A model generated the notes under the pieces. It was not told the DNA's origin and searched no databases. It was given only the letters and a program-made list of their open reading frames with translations. The position numbers and the translations under genes are program-made. Source: Nothopassalora personata (taxonomy: Eukaryota > Ascomycota > Dothideomycetes > Mycosphaerellales > Mycosphaerellaceae). From it: a stretch of 64,000 nucleotides of DNA. Below, piece after piece: positions 1 through 9,921 of the stretch (its first letter is position 1; the number at the start of each line of letters is the position of its first letter). The stretch spans positions 3,720,001-3,784,000 of the forward strand of contig CM066291.1 in assembly GCA_033816765.1 (NCBI GenBank), written 5' to 3'.

Positions 1-326
1 AGTCGAGGGAAAGTAATAAAGTAGTAGCTATCTTGTCTTATAAAGACTAAGTAGCAGTAAGGTAGAGGTTAGGTTATAGTATATTCTAAATAGTAATATT
101 GAATAGTAAGTTAAACGTATCGAAACTATAAGGGATTCTTAGCGTTCCTAAATATAAAGGAGATTCGTAGATCTCGGTAATTAGTCTAATTAGTCTAAGC
201 ATAAGTAGTCTAATTAGTCCAAGTATAAGTAGTCTAATTGCCCTAAGTCTAAGCGCTTAGGTAGAATAAGTCACGTGCTCGTCTCGTTATTATAATTCTA
301 GGGTCTATAGGAATTATTCCGTAATA
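1..326 (-). repeat. Partial LTR of Ty3/gypsy family A, cut by the window edge
   Basis: The sequence ends in CCGTAATA, which on the minus strand is the LTR start TATTACGGAAT, a RIP-mutated TGTTACGGAAT. It is closely similar to the solo LTR at 24882-25261, in the same orientation. Two to three copies of a roughly 23-bp unit containing TAGTCTAATTAGTC lie around 178-245. The other end of the LTR is outside the window. Confidence 0.8.
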
Positions 327-976
327 GCTTACTAGATATAGGTAGGCCCTTTCTACTATTACTAGAAGGATGCTTATTAGGATCGTTACCGTTACTAGAG
401 CTAGTTCTACTACTAAAGACATTACTAGTATTACTAAATTAGTTTATAGGAGTCTACTTAATAATATCTACTATAATACTACTTATAAGTTAGTAAATAC
501 CCTTAAAATATTATTATATATATAGCATACCTTACTAAAGCTTCTTAAGAAGCTTTAAGAGTATATATATAGTAGTTATTAGTATATATAAGTATATATA
601 GTAGTCTAGAGGGGGGTAAGAGAGGTATAAAGTAGTATAAAGTAGAGAGAGTTACTTAGTAAAGAACTAGCTTCTTTTATATATACCTATAAGGCCTATA
701 CGCTACTACCTAGCTATAGGAGCCTTCTTAAGCCGAGAGAACCTTCTATTTGCTTCTAAAAGCAGAAAGATAAGGCTATAATATATTTAAAGTAGGTCTA
801 GTCTATAAAGATCTCTTATATAAGCAGATCTAATAAGATCCCTATCCTTAGTATATACTTACTTATAAGGAGGAACCTAGTGTCTAAAGCTAGTAAGGTG
901 TTCGAGACTAATATAGCAATATAGGTAATATTAAGTTAATTAGACTACCTTTATAGTAGTTAGTCTAAAGGGGGAG
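327..976. repeat. RIP-degraded retroelement remnant with polypurine tract
   Basis: This stretch is AT-rich, nearly free of CpA and TpG, and broken by stops in all frames. I could not assign a protein domain. It ends in a purine run, AAAGGGGGAG, directly before a TGTTATAAA terminus, as a polypurine tract precedes a 3' LTR. It is probably the 3' internal end of the element whose LTR follows. Confidence 0.5.
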
Positions 977-1153
977 TGTTATAAATCAGGTAACTAATAG
1001 CTATGTTAGTTAGGACTTAGCACATACACACCCTATATTACACTGTTTCTATAGCTAGATAGTTATACACTGTGTGCAATTTATAAGGGTTACTAATCTA
1101 CCCTATCGTTTCAATCTAGAAGCTTGTACTCGTCAAATATCCTATCTACAACA
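977..1153 (+). repeat. Short LTR, probably Ty1/copia type
   Basis: A 177-bp segment begins TGTTATAAATCAGG right after a polypurine tract and ends CTACAACA, the canonical TG...CA termini. It is less mutated than its left flank. It marks the border between transposon DNA and unique DNA. No second copy is visible in the window, so the right boundary is inferred from the terminal dinucleotide. Confidence 0.45.
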
Positions 1154-2049
1154 TGCAATCCGCAATTAGGCTCTTGATACCATTCAGTCAGTTGTAATGT
1201 GTCCCGAGTGGCATAGCCAACTTCCGCTCGCTCGCTTCTTCGGCACCGCTTCGTGATCGTCCTCTAGTCTTGGGCTTTACCATCGCAGCGCATCGACAAC
1301 CGTTCTTGGTCAAGCGGGGGCAGCATATTTTGTGGTCGTAGCCGGTCTTGACGAGAAGCCAGCACTGTTTGATTCGAAGCTTGCGGTCTTCGTGGTCTCA
1401 GGTCTTCATGATGGCTGGAACTTCCTGTAGTTGAAGATTAGGAGTCAGGAGATTAGCACGGAGGCTATCAATCATCAAAGGAATGCAAGATCCTGGTATG
1501 CAGTCCGCACTAGCCGACTATAGCGAGACATCAAAACTTGAAATAGGCCAGCTGGTGTCGGAAGGTTTGGCAAAATGGAGGATCCTTGGAGGGAGGCCCT
1601 TGAATAGTTCATTTTCTTGAGCCGCTTAGCAAATGTAAAACCATAAACAAATCACAGCAGCGTCCGTACATCCATGCTGTACAAAGATGAGTCGCAAGAA
1701 GTCTAGAGCATCGCATTGCTGTCGACTGTCCAGTCTGCTCGTCGACAGCGATGTACTTTTTCGCCAGGAGACCGCATGTGCACAGCAACATTAGGCCATT
1801 GTCCTTTACTTGCTGAATGAATGACTGCCAGGCAAGCATTCTGGTGAACATCATTCAATATCGCGGTCACGAGGAAGTTTGCCGCTGAGAGAGCTGAAGA
1901 AAACGTCAAGTCGCCATTCAGAAGATTGTTGGCCACTAAAACCGGGTGCCAAATACCGAGACTGATCTGAGTGAGGGAGTATTGAAGATGGAGATCGAAC
2001 AGAAGTTGGCGGCGCTGTAGATTGACGTCGACCAGACAAGCGGTACTGT
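1154..2049. other. Unique DNA without a supported gene
   Basis: Base composition is balanced and shows no RIP signature. Short open frames exist on the minus strand (for example 1609-1854 and 1703-2074), but none has a recognisable domain or clear splice structure, and the longer one starts inside the adjacent inverted-repeat element. I see no supported gene. Confidence 0.5.
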
Positions 2050-2323
2050 ACAACCCTAGGCATAGCTTGTACATTCCCTATCTTCTTGCTATTCCTAATT
2101 AAGAAGGATGTGTTCACTTCTAGGCGTACACTACCTCGTGTAGCGTCCCTTTGTGGAGTGCCTACGTCGTTCCCTTCTTAAAATTAGTTATGCTACGTCC
2201 TCTACCGCATATAGACGCGTGTATATAAGGTTGTCAAAAAGATACAGAGGGAACAACACCTCCCATTTTGACTAAAAGGTAAAGCGTATAAACAGGGGAT
2301 GCATAAGCTATGCCTAGGGTTGT
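2050..2323. mobile_element. MITE-like element with terminal inverted repeats
   Basis: The 19-bp sequence ACAACCCTAGGCATAGCTT at 2050-2068 recurs as its exact reverse complement at 2305-2323. The inverted similarity continues inward for about 14 bp with a few mismatches. The 274-bp unit has no open frame of note. I see no convincing target-site duplication. Size and structure fit a miniature inverted-repeat transposon; the superfamily is undetermined. Confidence 0.7.
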
Positions 2324-2854
2324 GAAGGGATCGGTGCCTTTGAACAGCCGTCGCATGTCGTCGAAACCCGAATCACGTCACGTGTTGACGGCGTCCAGGT
2401 TTGTGGTTGGATGATGGTTCAGGACGTGGTCATTCAAGCCCGCACTGCCGGTGAAGTAGCGGCCATTGGATGCGCCGCAACAGATCTCCTGCTAACGTTT
2501 CGAGGCTTTGTTGTGGTACGTCATCGGAAACGAGTGGTGGATCACACCGACTCAGCGGGCTCTCAACTTTACACCGATCCCTTAATGTACTGTATCCTTG
2601 CACACATTCTGCTTTCCGTGGACCACTGCGATGTGCCGTTATGATTGATTGAATGGCCTGGAAGAATATTTCCGTCTGGGCTTTCTGGTTGGCATGACAT
2701 AGTAGACATTCGTTGAGCCCGCAATTATCTCAAGATACTCGCCTTGCTTTGGGAGAAGGGTGCTTGTCTAGACATCGCTTTCGGGCGATTCCTGAGACAG
2801 ATTCTCCATGGTGTGTTGGTGCGCTGAAGGGAATCGACATCACTCGCACGAAGC
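2324..2854. other. Unique DNA without a supported gene
   Basis: Balanced composition and only short overlapping frames on both strands. No recognised domain, RNA gene or repeat was seen. Confidence 0.4.
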
Positions 2855-3457
2855 CTAGTCGCAGTACTGCAAAGATGCCTCTGGGCGGTATCTTGCGGCA
2901 CAGTTGTTGCAGATGTCGTTGGTCGGACTCCTAGGTTCTTCGACGGACTCAGCACTCTGATCCTTGACGTCCATCGGGGTCCGGGAGGAAGCTGTAGGGT
3001 GGCTTGGTTGCTGGTCGTCAGTAGCAGGGGCAATCTCGTGGAGATCATCAGCACCGGGAGCTGCTGTCTGTGGCATACTGTCGAGGCGCTAGCACAGGAA
3101 AGGATGAACAATCATCTCACTTACCAAAACTCGGATCCTTGCCTCATTTGCCTCTCGTGAATTGGCCAAGTCGTCTGCGATGTTTCGCCACTACCGTGTC
3201 GCCACATTCCTGGTTCGAGTGTAGTTCTTGAATTTCTGCTCGGCCTTGCACGACGCTGATGTTAACGTGTCGAGAGCGTTCTGGCCGGCGGAGAGCTGAT
3301 AATCGATGACGGCCTCCTGGTCTTCCAACACAACACGACGTGTTTGGAGAGCGTCAACCTCGACAACAAGAGTGTCGGCGCGTCTCTTCGAGAGAGCCCT
3401 CGTCAAGGTCCTCACATGGCAGGGCTTTCCCTTGCCATGCCCCTTGCTGCAGGTCAA
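2855..3457 (-). pseudogene. Candidate decayed hypothetical gene with in-frame TAG stops
   Basis: One minus-strand frame stays coding-like across about 600 bp. It begins near 3457 with a basic, helix-prone segment rich in Lys, Arg, Glu and Gln, and continues through an Asn/Arg/Glu-rich stretch near 3130-3190. It ends in an acidic, Ser/Pro-rich tail with a short CNNC motif, stopping at 2855. The frame is interrupted by TAG at 3191-3193 and again by TAG near 3090. A GTAAGT donor sits just after 3127, and the second TAG would be removed if a 36-nt intron were spliced, which is unusually short. Either this is a gene with one nonsense mutation or a pseudogene with two. I do not recognise a family. 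Confidence 0.35.
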
Positions 3458-4226
3458 TGATGTTTGTGGTCAAATCTGTGTGAGTAGACAGGGAATAGCT
3501 GTCATGACGAGGAATTTAGCTTGGAGATGCCGCGCAGGGAAGGCACCTCAATTCATGGCGGCTTTGCAGTGTGTACATTCTGCTGCAGAATCGGGACATC
3601 CAGGCGACTGCAAGACGCCATGCCGTTGACTTGTGCGAGATTCCATCACCTTTGCTACTTTTGAGCAAATAAATGTCATGCAGAACCTAGCGGGAGACAT
3701 TCTTCACTTGAAAGATGATGCGAGTGAAGTGAAGCTGGTGAGATGTGAAAGTGAAAAGATGCAGGAGGTGAAGTAGACGCGCAGACTTGGCGGAATCTTC
3801 CTTTTGCATATACACGATATATCGTATGCAAGATGGCACGCTATGCCTACGGCCGAAATTAACATAATCGTAGACAACTCTTACAATCTTAAGATTATCG
3901 TGGCGCGGGACTCGGTACCCACTCGACCCCCCTCAATATGCTGTTAGTCAAAGTATATTATTATGGTCATCTAATCGTCATAAACGACGTCGCAAGCAAT
4001 CTAGTTCTAAGGCTACGCGCGTCGTTCTCAACTTTACGCAGTGCGACTCCACGGCACGCTGTTTTGCTCCATCCCCCTACGACTGTACAAGGCTCAGCCC
4101 CTCGCGAATCGAAGACGACTTCGAACTAGCACAGGACAGCAAGAGATTGGTAGGCAGTACAACGGAACCTGTGGTAGTTGGTCGGCCTCGATGTCGAGGT
4201 TGGGAGGTAGGTCAGCATAAGTGATA

Positions 4227-4261
<35 letters not shown>

Positions 4262-4284
4262 ACAGACAGGGAAAGCCACAGACA
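3458..4284. other. Intergenic region upstream of the RWD gene
   Basis: No supported gene. A 12-bp perfect palindrome, ACGATATATCGT, lies near 3813-3824, flanked by TTGCATA and ATGCAA. The right end holds a (CT)15 microsatellite listed separately. Confidence 0.4.
4230..4265 (+). repeat. (CT)15 microsatellite, possible 5'UTR intron 3' end
   Basis: Thirty bases of CT dinucleotide repeat run straight into TTCACAG, 19 bp upstream of the start codon at 4285. A GTAGGT donor candidate lies at 4207. A 59-nt 5'UTR intron (4207-4265) would use the microsatellite as its polypyrimidine tract. The repeat is directly seen; the splicing is inference. Confidence 0.55.
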
Positions 4285-5142
4285 ATGGCGGAGACACTGC
4301 CCGTAGAGATGCTCGAGTCCCAGCTAGACAAAATAGAGCTGCTGTGTGCAATGTACTCGTCTGAAGAGTTGGCTGTAGAAGACGAGATTGATGATACACT
4401 TCGCCAATATCGATCTTGGTGCGAGGATCCAAGGAACCCAGTGCCTGCGATACCCGAGGAGATCACGTTGAGACTCACGCTACCCGTGGGCGAAGACGAC
4501 GAGAAGCAGATCTCGATGGACATCCTCGTACGGTTGAAGAATTCCAGCGGAAAGAGCGAGCTGCCGACAAGTAGAGTCCGTCCCGTCCAGCCTTCCTGGC
4601 TCACCCGAGCAGAAACGTCCCAGCTCTCATCAACCAACATCCCTACAGACGATATCCTCTCCGCCATCGAACACGTCCGCGAGCAAGCCAAGCTCCGCCT
4701 CTCCGTCCTGTCCCGGCGCACCCCACCTGTCTTCGATAGCGTGTCCCAACCCCTCGTTCGAGTCTGGTTCTATTTCCCCTCAATCAGCACCCGCGCCAAA
4801 CGCTCCGACCTCGTAAACCTGGCACCAACGTACTCCCTGACCGGCTTCCTCCTCGCCGGCAAACCCGGGATCCTCTGCCTGGAAGGCGGCGCTCAAGATG
4901 TTGACGACTACATGAGATACATCAAGACCGAGTCTTGGGGAGACATTCCCAGCCAGCACAAGAAGGTCAGTGAACGGCATAGGGAAGTGAAGGATGTGAA
5001 GAGGCAGTTTGAGGGCATGGAAGAAATTACGGGCGAGATGGAGATGAGGGGGCAGAGGGGGAATCGGGGGGATATGAGAGCTTTGGAAGCGTGGTTGGTG
5101 GAGAGGGGATTGGAGCGGCGGTTGGGGAGGGTTTTGATGTGA
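4285..5142 (+). CDS. RWD domain-containing protein with C-terminal DUF1115 (RWDD2-like)
   Basis: A single uninterrupted 285-residue frame. The N-terminal third (about residues 8-130) has the layout of an RWD domain: a helix beginning MLESQLDKIELLCAMYSSEE, followed by strands with the proline-rich turn IPEEITLRLTLP. The C-terminal half (about 155-250) matches DUF1115, with WFYFPSIS, a Ser-Leu-Thr-Gly-Phe-Leu segment, KPGILCLEG and DDYMRYIKTESWGDIP. Eukaryotic RWDD2 proteins share this RWD plus DUF1115 architecture and a length near 290. RWD domains mediate protein contacts in ubiquitin- and translation-related pathways; the exact role here is unknown. The first ATG of the open frame is used. 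The C-terminus is basic and rich in Arg and Glu. No introns interrupt the coding part. Confidence 0.85.
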   Translation: MAETLPVEMLESQLDKIELLCAMYSSEELAVEDEIDDTLRQYRSWCEDPRNPVPAIPEEITLRLTLPVGEDDEKQISMDILVRLKNSSGKSELPTSRVRPVQPSWLTRAETSQLSSTNIPTDDILSAIEHVREQAKLRLSVLSRRTPPVFDSVSQPLVRVWFYFPSISTRAKRSDLVNLAPTYSLTGFLLAGKPGILCLEGGAQDVDDYMRYIKTESWGDIPSQHKKVSERHREVKDVKRQFEGMEEITGEMEMRGQRGNRGDMRALEAWLVERGLERRLGRVLM

Positions 5143-6093
5143 TGTCTTTGGTGGTTCTGTTCGGCGCGGCGCGTGGTGCTTTGCGTCCATCTTCTTGCTC
5201 ATCTTGTATACTTCTGGTGTCCTTGCCGGACTGGACTCGCGGGAGCTGGCGTCACTCTGTTCTGGTGTGGCGGACATTGCTGCTGGCTGGCGATCTGTAC
5301 ACATGAGACTGTTAGAATCATGTAAACGATGGATTCCCTTCACATCCAGCTGGAGTGCGGCGGACAGCAAGGCGAGCAGAGAGGCACGTGCAAGGCTGAG
5401 TCGAAGCTGAGAGAGTCTGGAAGAGAGGGAGGGAATTCTTTGTGCTTCGTAGAGCTGCGACCGTTGGAGCGCTCAGCGCGGGGCTGCAACGGTTGCCAAG
5501 CTTCACACATCTTCAGCAGTATGGAAGGCACGACAGCATTTCGCAACTTTCGACTGAACTTACACATGTACGTACTCGAGTCTGCGCCATCGAGGCAATA
5601 AGTAGTAGAATTACCAATCTTACAGCTACAGACCAACTCAACGATCAACCTTCCAGCGATCAGCACTTCACCCTACTGTGTATTGTATTGTATTGTATTG
5701 AGAGAGGGCGTCTCGAGCTAGGAGTCGACACATCATTCAAGGCCATCCCTCTTGATGTTATGCGTTTGTTCTCGCATCACCCGCAAGTCGTGGACATCAT
5801 GTAAGTGTCCGTCCAATGCGGTGCAAACATGACGACACGTGCGAAGAAGCTGCCAATAGACGGCCGAGGCTTTGAAAGACATATCGCTGGCTGTGAGTTG
5901 GTACGAATCCATGATGTCGAGTGCCAAGCGGCTGGACATATCGAACTCCATGAGATTGCTTGCTATGACAAGTGTACATCTCCTTCATTCATGAATGCGC
6001 GGTGAGGCGCTGCGCCACAGAACGCCGGGTAATCGTATGTACACACCTCGCTCTGCCTTTTCATGCTGTTCCTCCTCATATACTTGCTTGGGC
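5143..6093. other. Intergenic region between convergent genes
   Basis: This separates the RWD gene (plus) from the complex I gene (minus), both ending here, so it should hold their 3' ends. A short (TATTG)n microsatellite lies near 5678-5699. Overlapping short frames have no recognisable domain. Confidence 0.4.
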
Positions 6094-7591
6094 CTACCGA
6101 TCAACCTCACCGAACACCAAGTCCATGGTACCAATGATGGCGACGGCATCGGCGAGCAAGTGCCCTCTCGAGATCTGGTCGAAACACGACAAGTGAGCAA
6201 AGCCAGGTGCGCGAATCTTGCATCGGTATGGTCGTTCACTGCCATCCGATACGACATAGACACCCATCTCACCCTTTGGTGCCTCAATCGCAGTGTACGT
6301 CTCGCCGGGTGGTACGGTGTAACCCTTGCTGTAAAGCAGGAAGTGGTGGATCAAAGCCTCCATGTTCTCCTTCATGGCGGCACGTGGAGGTGGCGAGATC
6401 TTGTAGTCCTCGACCTTGACTGGACCAGCTGGCATCTTGTTCAGGCACTGGTGGATGATGCGGAGGGACTGTCTGAACTCCTCCATTCGGCAAAGGTAGC
6501 GGTCGTAGCAGTCTCCGTTCTGGCCGACTGGGACGTCAAACTCAACTTCGTCGTATGCGTCGTATGGTTGCGACTTGCGGACGTCCCAAGGCACACCGGA
6601 TCCTCGAAGCATAACACCAGAGAAGGACATGTTCAGCGCATCGGCGGCATTGACGACACCGACACCCTTTGTTCGGCCGATCCAGATGCGGTTGTCTGTA
6701 AGCATCTCCTCGGTCTCGTCAATGCGGTCGCCGAATTGTGTTGCCCATTGGTAGATGTCATCAAGAAGACCGAGGGGAAGGTCCTGAGAAACACCGCCAG
6801 GTCGAATGTAGGCAGCATGGAGACGGGCACCAGAAACACGCTCGTAGAATTCCTGGCTATTGTTAGTCTTCTACGCTTGTACATCCACTTTACCACATGC
6901 TTACCATAAGCTTCTCACGCTCTTCGAAGCCCCATAGGAAAGGTGTCAAAGCACCCACGTCCATAGCGTGTGACAGCACAGACATGAGGTGGTTCAAGAT
7001 GCGGGTGATCTCTCCGAACAGTGTCCTGATCCACTTGGCTCGCTCCGGGACCTCAATGTTCAAGAGCTTCTCCACGGCCAGCGAGAAGCACTCCTCGTTG
7101 GTCATCATACTGACATAGTCCAATCTGTCAAAGTATGGCAGTGCCTGCAGATATGTCTTGTACTCGATCAACTTCTCCGTGCCACGGTGCAGCAGACCCA
7201 CATGAGGATCTGCGCGCACAATCTCTTCTCCGTTCAGCTCCAAAATCAGTCGCAGCACACCGTGAGCTGCCGGGTGCTGTGGGCCGAAGTTGACAGTGTA
7301 GTGGCGGATTTTCCGTTCCTCCGGTGTGGCGGCACCTTCACTGGTCGCGTTCTTGTTCGGGTCGACGGGGTTGCCAAAGGATGGGTCGACGGGGACCAGG
7401 CGGGTGCCGCCGTGAGCTGGGAAGGCGTTGCCATCGATCGGGTTGGGAGGCGCTGCGGTGGGTGTGGCCATTCGTCGTGCAGGCGAGGTCGACAGCCAGC
7501 GCAGGGAGTTCTGGGTGAGCGTCTGGCGCACTGGGCGGAGACAGGCTCTCTGCAGGCCATTGGAGGCCAACCGAGCGAAGGGCGCTGCCAT
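6094..7591 (-). CDS. nuo-49: NADH:ubiquinone oxidoreductase 49-kDa subunit, mitochondrial (NDUFS2-type)
   Basis: Two exons on the minus strand: 7591-6905 and 6852-6094, giving 481 residues. The 52-nt intron starts GTAAGC, has the branch site CTAAC and ends CCAG; splicing joins EKLM to [10 protein letters not shown] in frame. The N-terminus (about 1-45) is Arg/Ser/Ala-rich with almost no acidic residues, as in a mitochondrial presequence. The body carries family signatures: [43 protein letters not shown] and the C-terminal DLVFGEVDR. The protein is a core subunit of the peripheral arm of respiratory complex I and helps form the quinone-binding pocket with the PSST subunit. Length matches other fungal orthologues (about 475-480). 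It is divergently transcribed from RPC40, 309 bp away. Confidence 0.97.
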
Positions 7592-7900
7592 TGTCCTTTG
7601 CTGTGATGGCTGCGCGGGGTGGTGAGGCGGAAGAGAGGAGAGTGTTTTGTATGTGATTCGGACGTGTTCAGAGGTGTTGCGCCTCTGGAAAGTGTGTGGC
7701 CAATGGGAGAATCGATGATGGCAATGATTGCGACCAGGATCTGGGATGAGGGCCCGGACCGCGGATCCGACGGGAGCAGCTCCACTAAATTTCTTTCGAG
7801 GCAGAGAGATATGCACTGTGTATGTACTAAAGTGGCTCTGGGATACAATTCATAGCAACACACACACACACGCACACACACACATGCAGATAGTGCAACA
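7592..7900. promoter_or_regulatory. Divergent promoter region between nuo-49 and RPC40
   Basis: A 309-bp interval separates the two start codons, so both promoters must fit here or overlap the transcripts. An imperfect (CA)n microsatellite at about 7857-7884 lies 17 bp before the RPC40 start. No individual factor site was assigned. Confidence 0.5.
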
Positions 7901-9082
7901 ATGCCTTCCTGGGCGCCGCTCACTGAAGAGCAGCTCGAAGCTCGTCGCATAGTCAACGTCAACGCCGAAACCGTCACCAACACCGCATCCACCGACATTC
8001 CCGGACACTATGGACCCAAGCAGGACGATGATTGGGACCTCGAGCGCTTCAGCCAAAACCTCAAAGTCGACTTCCACCACAACAAGCCCTTCGACAGCGC
8101 CTTCTCACTCGTCGGCGTCGACTCCAGCATAGCAAACGCTTTTCGCCGGATACTACTCGCCGAACTGCCCACGCTCTCGATCGAGGATGTCTACTTCTTC
8201 GATAATACCAGCATCATCCAAGATGAAGTGCTCGCGCACAGATTAGGCCTGATACCCTTGACTGGCGGTCGCAAGGGACTGAGGGAGATGCGATGGTTCA
8301 AGAAGCCGCCGCCAAAGGATGACTTCGCGGCACGAGCACAGTGGGACCAGGAGCGGGCAGAGAATCGGGTCGACACCGAAAACGATGCGCCGAACGACTT
8401 CAACACGGTGGTGCTGTCACTGCAGGTGGAGTGCCGGTGGAAAACGATGGAGGAGGACGGCGTGGATGGGAAGAAGCTTGCGAAAGATGGAGGGACTGAC
8501 CCGAAAGAGAAGTACGTCAACAGCAACGTCTACGCCCATCAGATTCGGTTCGAACCCCAGGGATACCGGCAGGCGAATTGGTTCAGCGGGGAGGATGTCA
8601 TCAGGCCGGTCAACCCAGACATCTTGATCGCGAAGCTGCGACCGGGCCAGCGCATCAATGTGCGGATGCATGCGATCAAGGGCATAGGCGCCGACCACGC
8701 CAAGTTCTCGCCTGTCGCCACTGCATCCTATCGACTTCTGCCAGACATCAAGATCATACAGCCCATTCTAGGCAAAGATGCAAAAGCTTTCCAGCATTGC
8801 TTCCCTCGAGGGGTCATCAAGCTGGAGGACGATCCAGAATCTGGTGAGAAGAAGGCCGTGGTGGATGACCCATTCAAGGACACTGTCAGCAGGGAGGTGC
8901 TGAGGCATGATGAGTTCAAGGGCAAAGTCAGACTCGGTCGGATACGAGACCATTTTATCTTCAGCGTAGAGAGTACTGGACAATTCGAAAGTGACGAGCT
9001 GTTCATCGACAGTGTGAGGTTGTTAAAGAAGAAAGCGAACACTTTCAAGGGCTTCATGGATAAGCTGGAACTGGGGAAATAG
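7901..9082 (+). CDS. RPC40: DNA-directed RNA polymerases I and III subunit RPAC1 (AC40)
   Basis: An intronless 393-residue frame. It contains the RpoA/Rpb3/RpoD-type dimerisation signature: residues about 68-122 read SIANAFRRILLAELPTLSIE, then DVYFFDNTSIIQDEVLAHRL and GLIPL. An inserted domain (about 125-260) holds VLSLQVECRW and the segment around IRPVNPDILIAKLRPGQ. The C-terminal dimerisation part contains VRLGRIRDHFIFSVESTG. AC40 pairs with AC19 to form the alpha-like platform of RNA polymerases I and III in the nucleus. Family length is about 335-390, so this is full length. The start codon follows the (CA)n tract directly and is the first ATG of the frame. Confidence 0.96.
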   Translation: MPSWAPLTEEQLEARRIVNVNAETVTNTASTDIPGHYGPKQDDDWDLERFSQNLKVDFHHNKPFDSAFSLVGVDSSIANAFRRILLAELPTLSIEDVYFFDNTSIIQDEVLAHRLGLIPLTGGRKGLREMRWFKKPPPKDDFAARAQWDQERAENRVDTENDAPNDFNTVVLSLQVECRWKTMEEDGVDGKKLAKDGGTDPKEKYVNSNVYAHQIRFEPQGYRQANWFSGEDVIRPVNPDILIAKLRPGQRINVRMHAIKGIGADHAKFSPVATASYRLLPDIKIIQPILGKDAKAFQHCFPRGVIKLEDDPESGEKKAVVDDPFKDTVSREVLRHDEFKGKVRLGRIRDHFIFSVESTGQFESDELFIDSVRLLKKKANTFKGFMDKLELGK

Positions 9083-9432
9083 GGATTTGTCAATTCGCGA
9101 CTCTGGCTGGCAAGAGGTCCTGTTTTGATGCATAGCATAGCGGTGGCGTTCATGGGCTGGGGACGACGATGACCTCGGGTAGAGTGAGGTTGTGGATGTA
9201 TGCTGCTCTCGTGGTTTGATGAGCGACCAGAGTCGACCCTTTCGGAAATGAAAGCCACACCCTGCTCGAACAGGTCCAAACAGCTTGTCCACGGTAGGCT
9301 CACCATTGTGTGGTTGGCTGAGCATTCCTCGATCGGAATGGCAACAAGTTCGAGCTTCAAAGCCGAAACAGCGCGTCCGGGCGTCGAAAATACTCGCCTC
9401 GTGCGCATTCCACATCCTTTGATCCATTCCCC
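9083..9432. other. Intergenic region downstream of RPC40
   Basis: Normal composition, with no supported gene or RNA seen. It should contain the RPC40 3' UTR. Confidence 0.4.
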
Positions 9433-9921
9433 ATGTCCTCCAAGATTGCCGCATCGAGAATGGTCATCGCGGTAAGCTGTATGCGTTGGCTTGCTTCGCA
9501 CGTGGCAACCCGCTCCTTTGGCAACCGACTGCCACGAATGCGTTTGCACGATAGACGTCATGTTGCAAACGACACTCCACTTTGGCCGAAGAAGGGCCCA
9601 GCTACATTTCGGATCAAGGAACGCGAGCTAATGTGTGGTTACTGCGAGGGTGGGAGGTTACGAGGCGAGGGCGACTACTCCAACATAAAGGCTTTGCGAG
9701 CCCATGTTTGGACTTGTCATTTGAGGAAGCAGGAGTATCCTGGTGTTGAGCTGCTGTAAGGATACTCTGCTAATGATTACATACCAGTGCTGATCTGATC
9801 CTATAGAACTGGTCGCAAACCTCAACAAGCACCACCTTCGCATTCAAGCAAGAAGAAGAGGAAGAGGCAGAGCACGGAGAAGCATAGTCTAGGAATAATG
9901 CGCTATCTTCTTTATCTTTAG
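9433..9921 (+). CDS. Putative C2H2-like zinc-finger protein, 3' end disrupted by transposon DNA
   Basis: Frame 9433-9755 continues after a plausible 51-nt intron (9756-9806; donor GTAAGG, branch CTGAT, acceptor TATAG) into exon 2, ending at 9919-9921. Exon 1 contains one Cys/His cluster, CGYC followed 19 residues later by HVWTCH, which fits a C2H2-like or BED-like finger. Exon 2 begins TGRKPQQAPPS and then has a very basic run, KKKRKRQ, that could be a nuclear localisation signal. RIP-degraded DNA starts at about 9890, so the last ten or so codons probably come from the transposon and the native C-terminus is lost. The true start is uncertain; a GTAAGC within exon 1 could mark another intron. 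Protein family not identified. Confidence 0.4.

Noticed and set aside
5995..6909. A long plus-strand open frame of about 300 codons
   Set aside because: It is the antisense shadow of the highly conserved complex I 49-kDa gene on the minus strand and has no domain of its own.
8728..9561. A 277-codon minus-strand frame
   Set aside because: It overlaps the conserved RPC40 coding sequence in antisense; composition reflects the RPC40 codons.
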